Of a stretch of DNA of 64,000 bases, positions 43,294 through 52,329 are shown piece by piece (within the stretch, counting starts at the first letter, position 1; every line of letters starts with the position of its first letter). Made by a program: the position numbers and the translations under genes. The notes below the pieces were generated by a model. That model was given only the letters and a program-made list of their open reading frames with translations. It searched no databases and was not told where the DNA came from. This DNA is from Lachnospiraceae bacterium (lineage in GTDB: Bacteria > Bacillota > Clostridia > Lachnospirales > Lachnospiraceae), in the NCBI GenBank assembly GCA_014804755.1, contig JAAUZE010000008.1, forward strand, positions 164,109-228,108, in the 5' to 3' direction.

Positions 43294-45873
43294 ATGCGGA
43301 AAAGTAAAAAAATTCTGATCAGTGTTGTAAGCCTTGTCGCTGCGGTCGTCCTGATATGGCTTGTGTACTATCTGGTACATTTTTATTTTTACAATCACTA
43401 CAAAGATTATCTTACCTCCTATGACTATGAGGAGGGAAAAGAGTTCACGCCGATCGCGGAAAGTACATCTGATGTGGAGGGCATGGTGCTTGCCGCACAG
43501 AACGGTACGTTAAAGTTGTATGTGAACGCGGAGACGGGGGAAGCTGCTTTTGTGGATACCCGCAACGGCCAGATCATTTATACGAATCCGCCGGACGCAG
43601 ACGACGATGCGATCGCGAATAAGACCAATACGAATTACATGAAATCCCAGTTGGTCGTGGACTATTTCAATACGGCAAGAACACAGGGAACCTACGATTC
43701 CTTCAGCTATTGTGTCGAGCAGGGAGACCAGCTTGAGATCGAGTCGATTGAAAACGGCGTACGCTTCATTTATACGTTTGGCGACCTGTCGGCATCAACG
43801 GGTATCGTGCCGATCTATATCAGTGCGGATGCACTGGATGCGGTCTGCGCCGCATTGGATGAGGAAGGGTCCAAATTCGTAAGAACGAAATATAAAGAAA
43901 GCAGTGTGGCGGATGATTATATGGAGTTGCTGGAATCCGCACAAAACGGCGCGTCACAGATTCGCAGGCTGAATCGCTATTTTGAGGAAGCGGGTTTCAC
44001 GCAGGATGACTACAACCGCGAGATGGAAGGGTCGGGCGTGGACGGCGCTGTCCCGATTTCCTTTGAAATCCCGCTGGAATACCGTTTGGTCGAGGATGCT
44101 GTTGAGGTATCCATCCCGATGAGTGCGGTAAAGGAGAACGGCGGCGGTGCGATCTACCGTATTTCCATGCTTCGTTTCCTTGGCGCGGCGGGGCTTGATG
44201 AAACCGGCTATCTTCTTGTGCCGAACGGCTCCGGGTCGATCATCAATTTTAACAACGGAAAGACGACGGCGCAGCCGTATTCGGAATACGTTTATGGAAT
44301 TGATCCGATTGCCGCGGAGTTGACGGTCCGTGAGAATACCGAGAATGTCAAGATGGCATTGTTCGGCATCTTCCGTGAGGACAGTTCCGTATTTGCTACG
44401 ATCGAGAGAGGCGGCGCGATGGCATATTTGAGCGCGAGCGTTTCGGGAAGAATCAATGAGTACAATTACGTTTATCCGACTTTCGTGTTGAGAGGAAACG
44501 AGAAATTAGAGATGTTCGGTACGACGGGTAACGAGGCGGACTTGCCGATCGTGGAGAAAAATTACTATGACCAGAATCTGACGGTCAGATATACGATGCT
44601 GACCGAGGAGCACGCAGGCTATGCCGGCGCGGCGAATTATTACAGGGATCGCCTGATCAGCGAGGGTGTGCTGACCCCGAACAATGCGGCCGGGGATATC
44701 AAATTCTATTACGACGTCATTGGCGGGATTGAAAAGATCAAGTTCTTCCTCGGTGTGCGTTATAGAGGGCTTTACGCCATGACCGATTTTGACGAAGCGA
44801 TTGAAATATCGAATGACCTTGCGGCAAACGGGGTTTCCAATCAGGTCATGAATTATCAAGGCTGGTGTAACGGCGGCTATTATCATGACGTGCTGAATAA
44901 GATCAAGGTCCCGTGGCGCTTGGGAGGCAGATCGGGCTTAGAAGATTTGAGTGCGGCGGTTGCGGCAAACGGCGGAACGTTCTATGCAGATGTAGCGTTC
45001 CAGCGCGTGACAGAAATTTCCGATCGCTACAGCGAAGGAAATGAGACAGCCAGATATTACGGCGCGGGTTATATTGCGGAGTTCGGATTGGTCAATCCGT
45101 CAACGCTGCGTCAGACATCGGGCTTAGGATGGTCGGAGAATCGGTTCTATCTGGTTTCACCGAAGTTCCTTGTGCGCTATGTAGAAAAATTCACAGATAG
45201 GATTGACCGATACGACATTAGCGGTATTTCCTTAAGAGACCTTGGCAATCAGCTTCATTCCGATAAAAAGCGGACGAACGTCATTGATCGTACCGCGGCG
45301 CAGGATGTCGTGGAGGCAGAGCTTCAGAATTTGGAAGACACCGGTAAGCTGTTGATGGTGAATGCGGGAAATGATTATTCCTTTGCGTATGCGAATGACA
45401 TCATTAACGCACCGCTGACGGATAATGATTATTATATTGTGGACGAGACGATTCCGTTCTATGAGATGATCATACACGGCTGTATTGATTACTCCGGTTC
45501 GGTCATCAACTTAAGCGATACGTTTGACAGAACGGAGACCGTTCTGAATCTGATCGAGACGGGCGCGTCGCCGCACTTTGTGTTCACGTGGGAGAATTCC
45601 AACGAGATGAAGAACACAGGTATCAGCCGTTTCTACTCGACCACGTATGCAAATTGGAAGCAGGAGGCGCTTGCCGTTTACGACGAGGTGAATGGGGCAT
45701 TAAGTTACGTGAACGGAGCGACGATCGTGAACCATGTGATCTACGCAAACGGCGTACGTGCGATCACCTACAGCAACGGCGTCACGATCTATGTGAATAC
45801 GGGTACTGCGAGCCAGACGGTGGACGGCGTGACCGTTCCGGCACGAGGCTATGAGATGGGAGGCGTTCATTGA
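43294..45873 (+). CDS. DUF5696 protein, membrane-anchored, possible glycosidase
   Basis: An 859-residue protein with one N-terminal span (about residues 7-30) and no cleavage site, so the bulk lies outside the cell anchored to the membrane. The N-terminal half is beta-rich. The C-terminal half (from about 470) reads like a TIM barrel: KFYYDVIGGIEKIKFFLGV, NQVMNYQGWCNGGYYHDVLN, GISLRDLGNQLHSDKK, and a beta-rich end. The arrangement recalls GH101- or GH66-like barrels, but no catalytic pair can be named with confidence. DUF5696 genes accompany sugar ABC transporters in Paenibacillus and Clostridia. GGGGGAGG precedes the ATG. Confidence 0.75.
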   Translation: MRKSKKILISVVSLVAAVVLIWLVYYLVHFYFYNHYKDYLTSYDYEEGKEFTPIAESTSDVEGMVLAAQNGTLKLYVNAETGEAAFVDTRNGQIIYTNPPDADDDAIANKTNTNYMKSQLVVDYFNTARTQGTYDSFSYCVEQGDQLEIESIENGVRFIYTFGDLSASTGIVPIYISADALDAVCAALDEEGSKFVRTKYKESSVADDYMELLESAQNGASQIRRLNRYFEEAGFTQDDYNREMEGSGVDGAVPISFEIPLEYRLVEDAVEVSIPMSAVKENGGGAIYRISMLRFLGAAGLDETGYLLVPNGSGSIINFNNGKTTAQPYSEYVYGIDPIAAELTVRENTENVKMALFGIFREDSSVFATIERGGAMAYLSASVSGRINEYNYVYPTFVLRGNEKLEMFGTTGNEADLPIVEKNYYDQNLTVRYTMLTEEHAGYAGAANYYRDRLISEGVLTPNNAAGDIKFYYDVIGGIEKIKFFLGVRYRGLYAMTDFDEAIEISNDLAANGVSNQVMNYQGWCNGGYYHDVLNKIKVPWRLGGRSGLEDLSAAVAANGGTFYADVAFQRVTEISDRYSEGNETARYYGAGYIAEFGLVNPSTLRQTSGLGWSENRFYLVSPKFLVRYVEKFTDRIDRYDISGISLRDLGNQLHSDKKRTNVIDRTAAQDVVEAELQNLEDTGKLLMVNAGNDYSFAYANDIINAPLTDNDYYIVDETIPFYEMIIHGCIDYSGSVINLSDTFDRTETVLNLIETGASPHFVFTWENSNEMKNTGISRFYSTTYANWKQEALAVYDEVNGALSYVNGATIVNHVIYANGVRAITYSNGVTIYVNTGTASQTVDGVTVPARGYEMGGVH

Positions 45874-46790
45874 TGAAGAAGAAAAAAAGAAAAATGACTC
45901 TCACAAGAAAACGTGCCATTACCGGTTATCTCTTTATCATGCCATGGCTGATCGGTTTCCTGTGGTTTTATGCACGAAGCTTATTTATGACGGTGCAGTT
46001 TTCCTTAAACGTACTGGAGGTAAAGCCGGGAGGCGGTTACTCACTGACGTTTGCGGGGCTTGATAATTTTATTTATGCGTTCCGCGCGCATGCATCGTTT
46101 AAGCAGATATTGACAACCTCTGTTGCCAATATGCTGATCGATGTACCGCTGATCACATTTTTCAGTTTGTTTATGGCGCTGCTGCTCAATAAGAAATTCC
46201 GCGGACGAACGCTTGTCCGGGCCATCTTCTTCCTGCCGGTTATTTTGAATTCAGAGGCGATCACGGATGCGATGGATTTGGCGCGCAGCATGATGAGCGG
46301 CGGAATGTCTAACGCGGCGGCAGAGGTCGCTGAGGCGGCCTCCAGCGGTGTGAGCATCGAGTATTATATTCAAATGTTCGGTTCGCTCGGTCTGCCGATG
46401 GGAATTATTGAGTATATCATGGGCGCGGTTCAGCGGATCAGTGAGATCATCAATGCCTCGGGCGTACAGATCATCATTTTTATCGCGGCATTGCAGTCCA
46501 TACCGGGTTCCATGTACGAGGTAGCAAAGATTGAGGGCGCGACGGGGTATGAAACATTCTGGAAGGTAACGTTTCCGATGGTAATGCCCCATATCATCAC
46601 AAACGTGGTCTATACCGTGGTGGACAGCTTCGCAGATTCCGATGTTGTCGAACTGGCGTATAACACGGCGTTTAACTATAATAATTACGGATTAAGCTCT
46701 GTAATGAGTCTGGTATCTACCGTGATCACCTGTCTGATCTTGGTGATCGTGTGCCGGTTCATACAGAAGCGTGCGTTCTACTATAACTAA
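45873..46790 (+). CDS. Second sugar ABC importer permease (MalF type)
   Basis: A 305-residue permease with six spans. The ATPase-contact loop is EVAKIEGATGYETFWKVTFP near residue 218. Its long central extracellular segment (MMSGGMSNAAAEVAEAASSG) is unusual for the family. ATG 45873 overlaps the DUF5696 stop codon, with GGGAGG nine bases upstream. It starts the second permease pair of the locus. Together with 46808-47836 and the binding protein at 49893 it should form an importer distinct from that at 36.3-41.1 kb. Confidence 0.9.
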   Translation: MKKKKRKMTLTRKRAITGYLFIMPWLIGFLWFYARSLFMTVQFSLNVLEVKPGGGYSLTFAGLDNFIYAFRAHASFKQILTTSVANMLIDVPLITFFSLFMALLLNKKFRGRTLVRAIFFLPVILNSEAITDAMDLARSMMSGGMSNAAAEVAEAASSGVSIEYYIQMFGSLGLPMGIIEYIMGAVQRISEIINASGVQIIIFIAALQSIPGSMYEVAKIEGATGYETFWKVTFPMVMPHIITNVVYTVVDSFADSDVVELAYNTAFNYNNYGLSSVMSLVSTVITCLILVIVCRFIQKRAFYYN

Positions 46791-46807
46791 GAAAGGAGGA
46801 AAAAGAA

Positions 46808-47836
46808 ATGGCGAAGACAACAAAGGCAGCAAAGAATACAAAAGCATTTTCCGTACAAAAGCTGAAGGAACAGTACGCGGCGCTCAAGGCAGATACACAA
46901 TTTGCCAATGACAGAAAGCGCTGGCAGTCGAATGCTAAGGGCTTTCTCATCGGTTTGTTGAAGTTTTTATTGATCGTCGGTGTCAGCTATGTGATTTTAG
47001 GTCCGGTGCTTGGCATTATTACAAGTTCTTTTTTCTCCAATGCCGATAACTATAACCCGATGGTGTATATGATTCCGCAGGAGCCGACGCTTGAGCGTTA
47101 TTCGTTGGCAAGCGGGTATCTGGATTACTGGAAAACCGTAAGCAATTCACTGATCTACTCGGTTACGCTCATGTTAATCCAGGTATTCGTTTGTTCCATG
47201 GTCGGATACGGTTTTGCGAGATATAAGTTTCCGCTCAAAAATTTATTTTTTGGTTTGGTGGTTGTGATGATCGTCATTCCGACGCATACGATCATGCTTC
47301 CGCTGTATATGACGTTTGCGAATTTTGATGTGTTTGGCATTATCAGTCTCATCAAAGGAGCGCCGGTTAATATCCTGACAACGCCGATTCCGGTATATAT
47401 CATGACGGTGTTCGGATGCGGCTTGCGTTCGGGACTTTATATCTACATTTTCAATCAGTTTTTCCGCGGACTGCCGAAGGAGATCGAGGAGGCGGCGTTT
47501 GTGGACGGTGCGGGCACATGGTACACCTATTTCCGTATCATGCTAGTTAACGCAATGCCCTCTGTCATTACCGTGGCGATCTTTTCCATGGTATGGCAGT
47601 ACAATGATACATTTTATGGAAAGTTATTTTTGATCAGCGATGATCTGATAATCAGTAAGAAGATCGCAGGGCTGACGGCAAACATATCAACGAATGAGAA
47701 GATCTATGATCCTGCCATTCTGCAGCTGTATCTGGATGCCGGCATTGTGCTCGTGATGCTTCCCGTGGTTATCATCTATGTCGTTCTTCAAAAGTACTTT
47801 ATAGAGGGAGTTGAGCGAAGCGGTATTGTCGGTTAA
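46808..47836 (+). CDS. Second sugar ABC importer permease (MalG type)
   Basis: A 342-residue permease with a charged N-terminal extension of about 50 residues rich in Lys and Ala, then six spans. The ATPase-contact loop is EEAAFVDGAGTWYTYFRIML near residue 228. AAGGAGG precedes the ATG. It pairs with the product of 45873-46790. The lengthened N-terminus is longer than usual for this group and is probably cytoplasmic. As with the first pair there is no ATPase gene nearby. Confidence 0.92.
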   Translation: MAKTTKAAKNTKAFSVQKLKEQYAALKADTQFANDRKRWQSNAKGFLIGLLKFLLIVGVSYVILGPVLGIITSSFFSNADNYNPMVYMIPQEPTLERYSLASGYLDYWKTVSNSLIYSVTLMLIQVFVCSMVGYGFARYKFPLKNLFFGLVVVMIVIPTHTIMLPLYMTFANFDVFGIISLIKGAPVNILTTPIPVYIMTVFGCGLRSGLYIYIFNQFFRGLPKEIEEAAFVDGAGTWYTYFRIMLVNAMPSVITVAIFSMVWQYNDTFYGKLFLISDDLIISKKIAGLTANISTNEKIYDPAILQLYLDAGIVLVMLPVVIIYVVLQKYFIEGVERSGIVG

Positions 47837-47894
47837 ACGACGGGACGCTTTGCCCGTAACAATTCAACGATACTAAATAAGGAGGATGAAAAAG

Positions 47895-49790
47895 TTGAAG
47901 GCAAAAAAACTCTTAGCATTATTTCTTGCGGCAGCGATGACCTTTGCTATGGTCGGCTGCGGCGGCAATGATGCCGAAACAGACGCACCGTCTGATACGA
48001 ATCAGACGGATGACGTAGCACCGACGGAGGCTCCGACAGAAGCGCCGACGGAAACACCTTCCGATGATGTGGTGCCCGCATCCACTGAGGCAAGCATCGA
48101 TTTTGAGGATGGTGCATGCGGTTTCGCATACTGCGATACCAAAATTGCAGGAGGTACCGGTCCGGCGGAGCTTTCCGTAGTGGATTACAACGGTTCCAAG
48201 GCATTACAGGTAGTACCGGGCGGTAAATTCCCCTGTGTGGCAATGCCGGTTGACCAGCTTTTGGGAGACAAGGCAGGCGATGTGGCAACGGTCGATGTGA
48301 CGATCGGTGTGGTGAGTGCGGACGGTAATTTCTATGCCGTATCCGGAAACCTTTACAGCATGATCAGCGGCGGCAAGAACGCTCAGGCATGGAGTGTGTA
48401 TCTTGACACGGCAAATCCGAAGACTGTAACCTATACAGTTCCGGACGGCGCATCTTTTGCAGACGGCGATGTATTTGCAATCTCCATGGAAGTGGATAAC
48501 GGCAGGAGCGAGACCGGCAGTCAGTCAACGCTTTATATTGACAACATTACCTTTAAGGATGCAGCAGGTAATGTGCTTGCAGCGGATACTTCTGTTGTCG
48601 TAGAGGTTGCAGCAGCTGCAGCAGATCCGAACCTTCTGGTATTAAAGGATGTGGTTGAGATCGACGGCTTTGCAGCAAGCGCAGGCGGCTGGGCACAGGC
48701 AGGTATTGATTTAACTGAGGAGCAGAAGGCGCTCTTTGTACCGGGTTCCGTCATTGAAATTGACTACAGCGGCACTACACCGGTATGGCTTGTAGCAATC
48801 TGCGGCGAAGAGCAGGTGAACCCGATGGGTGGCTGGCTGCGCGGCGTAGATCAGAATACCTTTATCCCGAACGCTTACGTAGGAGACGGCAAGATCCAGT
48901 ATCGTTATGAAGATTTGGTAGAGTTCTTTGGTGAGGATTATGGTCAGTATCTGAATACGTTACAGTGCGAAGCTGCCAATGACTGGGAAGTATTCGGCAT
49001 GAGAGTCGGTACGGACAGCGGTCTGGTAACGGTAGGCGGCACGGAGATTGAAGGCTTTGCAGCAAGCGCAGGCGGCTGGGCGCAGGCAGGTATCGATCTG
49101 ACGGAGGAGCAGAAGGCACTCTTTGTACCGGGCTCCGTGATCGAGATCGAGTACAGCGGCGATACGCCGGTATGGCTTGTAGCAATCTGTAATGAAGAGA
49201 ATCCGAACCCGATGGGCGGCTGGCTGCGCGGTGTAAATCAGGAGACCTTCGAGGTTGACGGCGCAGTAGGAGATGGTGTTGTTCAGTACACCTACGAGCA
49301 GTTAGTACCGTATTTCGGAGAGGATTTCGGCCAGTATCTGGATACCTTACAGTGTGAAGCGCAGAATGATTGGGAAGTGTACAGCGTGAGGGTTGGAAAG
49401 CCGATCGTTCCGGCTAAGAATGCAACAGAGATTGAAGGCTTTGCGGCAAGCGCAGGCGGCTGGGCACAGGCAGGTATCGACCTGACTGAGGAGCAGAAAG
49501 CGCTCTTTGTACCGGGCTGTGTGATCAATATCGAGTACAGCGGTGATACGCCGGTATGGCTTGTAGCAATCTGCGGCGACGAGCAGGTGAACCCGATGGG
49601 CGGCTGGCTGCGCGGAGTGAACCAGGAGACCTTCGAGGTTGACGGCGCAGTAGGAGATGGTATGGTTCAGTACACCTACGAGCAGTTGGTACCGTACTTT
49701 GGAGAAGACTTTGGTCAGTATCTGAATACGTTACAGTGCGAGGCAGCGAATGACTGGGAAGTTTACAGCATGTCTGTAGGTATGCAGTAA
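47895..49790 (+). CDS. Surface lipoprotein with CBM-like domain and three tandem repeats
   Basis: A 631-residue lipoprotein. The signal peptide ends in lipobox MVGC, followed by a Thr/Pro/Glu-rich linker. A beta-sandwich, CBM-like domain (about residues 70-240; EDGACGFAYCDTKI to STLYIDNITF) precedes three nearly identical modules of about 118 residues, each starting with a form of EI-GFAASAGGWAQAGIDL and containing PVWLVAIC and GGWLRGV. Aromatic residues in such modules suit carbohydrate binding; I do not recognise the module. TTG 47895 is chosen because AAGGAGG lies nine bases before it; ATG 47886 touches that site. It lies between importer genes, so glucomannan capture is likely. Confidence 0.8.
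   Translation: MKAKKLLALFLAAAMTFAMVGCGGNDAETDAPSDTNQTDDVAPTEAPTEAPTETPSDDVVPASTEASIDFEDGACGFAYCDTKIAGGTGPAELSVVDYNGSKALQVVPGGKFPCVAMPVDQLLGDKAGDVATVDVTIGVVSADGNFYAVSGNLYSMISGGKNAQAWSVYLDTANPKTVTYTVPDGASFADGDVFAISMEVDNGRSETGSQSTLYIDNITFKDAAGNVLAADTSVVVEVAAAAADPNLLVLKDVVEIDGFAASAGGWAQAGIDLTEEQKALFVPGSVIEIDYSGTTPVWLVAICGEEQVNPMGGWLRGVDQNTFIPNAYVGDGKIQYRYEDLVEFFGEDYGQYLNTLQCEAANDWEVFGMRVGTDSGLVTVGGTEIEGFAASAGGWAQAGIDLTEEQKALFVPGSVIEIEYSGDTPVWLVAICNEENPNPMGGWLRGVNQETFEVDGAVGDGVVQYTYEQLVPYFGEDFGQYLDTLQCEAQNDWEVYSVRVGKPIVPAKNATEIEGFAASAGGWAQAGIDLTEEQKALFVPGCVINIEYSGDTPVWLVAICGDEQVNPMGGWLRGVNQETFEVDGAVGDGMVQYTYEQLVPYFGEDFGQYLNTLQCEAANDWEVYSMSVGMQ
48657..49787 (+). repeat. Three in-frame tandem repeats of 128-129 codons
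   Basis: Corresponding positions begin at 48657, 49044 and 49428, spacings of 387 and 384 bases. The DNA of the copies is very similar over long stretches, copies two and three most of all (for example GAGACCTTCGAGGTTGACGG in both), which points to recent duplication or gene conversion. Confidence 0.9.
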
Positions 49791-49892
49791 GATCGCAGAA
49801 TAGGTAACACAAATCGCCGGGCGGCGGGACCGTATCGCCGCCTGCGGTTTCCCTAATGATATTCATGAAAAATAAAGGAGGAATTATATAGC

Positions 49893-51353
49893 ATGAAATC
49901 TTATAAGAAATTACTTGCGCTCGGTCTCAGCGTGGTTATGCTTGCAGGTATGACAGCGTGCGGCGGCGGTGATGATAAGCCTGCGGCAAGCGATAGCAAT
50001 AATACACCGGCGGCAAGCAGCAACAATGCGTCCGGCAACGACGACACCAATACTTCTGCGGACAACTCTGACGGTGGCAGTGCGGTGGGACCGGCAGCCG
50101 AGACGAGAACGATCAGAATTGGTACCTGGTACGACCATTTTTATGACAGTACAAACGAGAGTATCTGGGATGATCAGAGCGTATCCGATGAGGAGTTTGC
50201 GCAGGCGCATTTTGATGTTGTCAAAGAGGTTGAGGAGAAGTACAATGTAAGAATCGAGTTTGTGAACTTGACCTTTAACGGTACAAGAGAGTCCATCAAC
50301 ACCTCCATCTTAGCAGGTCATCCGGACTGCGATATTTACGAGGTGGACTTAAGCTTCGGCATCGCGGCGGCACTGAACGGCTATGCAATAAATCTGCGGG
50401 ATATCGTTCCTGATGCAGATGTCTGCAACGACCGGATGATCTTTACGCCGACCAATATCGGACTGAATGATGACAGTGTGTATCTGTTTACGCAGGTTTC
50501 CGCAGAGGCGGGACTTTACAATACGTACATGCTCGCTTATAATAAGCAGATTTTGGATGATGCGGGTCTTGAGTATCCTGAGGATCTGTATGAGAGAGGC
50601 GAGTGGACATGGGATAAGTGGCGCGAGTATATGGTGCAGCTGACACAGGATACAAACGGTGACGGCGTGATCGATCAGTATGGCTACTGCTCCCGTTGGG
50701 ATTTCACCGTGTATAATCTTTTAATGTCAAACGGCACGACGATCGCATCCACCGATACAGAGACACTTTCCAGCCCGGAGGTTGGTGAAGTACTTGACTT
50801 CATGTACAATATGTGGAGTGTGGACAGAGTAGCAAAGCCGTGGAATTCGGATGATTTTGACTCCAACCAGAACTCTTATCTTGACGGTAATATTGCATTC
50901 TGGGCGACGGCGGCATGGATTTCTGACGCGAATAAGGATATTAATTGTGATTTCGATATCGTATGGTGTCCTTGGCCGATCGGACCGCACGGAAATCAGG
51001 ATACCAATAATCTTCGCAACCTGTCAGCCGGTAATGCATGGATGATCCCGACCGGTGTGGAAGATCCTGAGTTTGTATACCATGTATTTGAAGATTGGGC
51101 AAACTGGTATCATGGCGACACCGATTATCGTGACTCGAACCTGACATGGTGGGAAGACTGTGCGATGACCGAGGAGAACTATGCAGTTATGGAGTACACC
51201 GGTTCCAGAGATCAGTTTGACCTTTGGAATAACTTTGGTCTTGAGTGGGACAATGACTGGGTAAGTCTCATGAACGGCGATATGACTCCGGCACAGTTCC
51301 AGGAGACATGGAAGCAGCCGATACAGGATTCTCTGGATAACTACTTTAAGTAA
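49893..51353 (+). CDS. Sugar-binding lipoprotein of the second ABC importer
   Basis: A 486-residue family 1 extracellular solute-binding protein. The signal peptide has lipobox MTAC, then an Asn/Ser/Asp-rich linker of about 55 residues. Binding-protein features include TRTIRIGTWYDHFYD near residue 70, LAGHPDCDIYEVD near 140 and a Trp-rich C-terminal half (GEWTWDKWREYM; EDWANWYHGD) suited to stacking against sugars. AAAGGAGG precedes the ATG. It most likely serves the permeases at 45.9-47.8 kb. In length and arrangement it is an ordinary binding protein, unlike the 1003-residue one at 36.3 kb. Confidence 0.92.
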   Translation: MKSYKKLLALGLSVVMLAGMTACGGGDDKPAASDSNNTPAASSNNASGNDDTNTSADNSDGGSAVGPAAETRTIRIGTWYDHFYDSTNESIWDDQSVSDEEFAQAHFDVVKEVEEKYNVRIEFVNLTFNGTRESINTSILAGHPDCDIYEVDLSFGIAAALNGYAINLRDIVPDADVCNDRMIFTPTNIGLNDDSVYLFTQVSAEAGLYNTYMLAYNKQILDDAGLEYPEDLYERGEWTWDKWREYMVQLTQDTNGDGVIDQYGYCSRWDFTVYNLLMSNGTTIASTDTETLSSPEVGEVLDFMYNMWSVDRVAKPWNSDDFDSNQNSYLDGNIAFWATAAWISDANKDINCDFDIVWCPWPIGPHGNQDTNNLRNLSAGNAWMIPTGVEDPEFVYHVFEDWANWYHGDTDYRDSNLTWWEDCAMTEENYAVMEYTGSRDQFDLWNNFGLEWDNDWVSLMNGDMTPAQFQETWKQPIQDSLDNYFK

Positions 51354-51517
51354 TCAGGAATTGATTGTTATAATGCAGTATGGAAAAGCAGGGATGCCGC
51401 CGCATATCCAAGTGGTGTGCGGCGGTGACCATGCTGATCTGTGATCTGTATGAAGCGTCATGCCACGGAAGGAAACGGCGCAGCAGACTATATAGAAAGG
51501 GAACAGGGAGGGAAAAC

Positions 51518-52153
51518 TTGTTTCGCAGCGATAGTCTTTTTTCAAGATTTATGGGAATGCTCTGTGATATTTTATGGGTAGGCATTTTGTGGATACTCGG
51601 ATGCATTCCGATCATTACGGCGGGCGCGTCAACAACGGCGGCATATTACGCGATGGCAAAGTCGGTGCGCCATAAGACCGGTTATATCCATAAGGAATTT
51701 TTTCACTCATGGAGAGCGAATTGGAAGCAGGCGACGGTTATGACGCTGGTGTTTGTGATCGCTGCTTTGGTCATTGTATTTGACATCCGTTATGTATGGG
51801 TGAATGACAGTAAGTTAAACAGCGCGCTGTTCATGGTGCTGCTGCTGGTTTCGTTTTTGCTTGCCTCCGTTACAGTTTATTTTTGTCCGTTTTTATCAAG
51901 ATTTGAGAAGAAAAACTTAGAAATGCTGAAATTTACGGCATTTGCAGCGTTTAAGTATCTACCGCTCACATTTGGGATGATTGTGCTTTTTGTACTTGCC
52001 GCGATCGGTGTGTATCTGATGCCATGGTCGGTGTTTGTGATCCCGGGAGTTTATTTGTTCCTGCTGACTTATCCGATGGAGTATGTGATGTTGAAATTCA
52101 TGCCCGTTCCGGAGGAAGGAAGCGAGGAAGCGGAAAAGTGGTATTATCAATAA
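51518..52153 (+). CDS. Second DUF624 (YesL-type) membrane protein
   Basis: A 211-residue membrane protein with five or six spans; LWILGCIPIITAGASTTAAYYAM and the C-terminal EKWYYQ are the family signatures, shared with the protein at 35363-36076. The open frame reaches 51380, but TTG 51518 is preferred: GGGAGGG precedes it and the resulting start FRSDSLFSRFMGMLCDILW matches the usual beginning of DUF624 proteins. It ends the second importer operon. The role is unknown; the family is tied to carbohydrate import loci. Confidence 0.82.
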   Translation: MFRSDSLFSRFMGMLCDILWVGILWILGCIPIITAGASTTAAYYAMAKSVRHKTGYIHKEFFHSWRANWKQATVMTLVFVIAALVIVFDIRYVWVNDSKLNSALFMVLLLVSFLLASVTVYFCPFLSRFEKKNLEMLKFTAFAAFKYLPLTFGMIVLFVLAAIGVYLMPWSVFVIPGVYLFLLTYPMEYVMLKFMPVPEEGSEEAEKWYYQ

Positions 52154-52329
52154 GAAAGAAAATTTTGGCTGGTCTTTGTCGGCTGTTTTAATATAGAAGC
52201 ACTTGATAGAAAATATGCAATTGAAATCAAGAGAAATGTTTGAAAGAGAGTATATATTTGTATATCAGATATGTTTGCAATAGATGATGTATGTTTCATG
52301 GGAGATACAGAGGGAAGCATAGGTGGAGC

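Noticed and set aside
48657..49787. CRISPR-like or other short DNA repeat array
   Set aside because: The repeat unit is 128-129 codons, in frame, and encodes protein modules.
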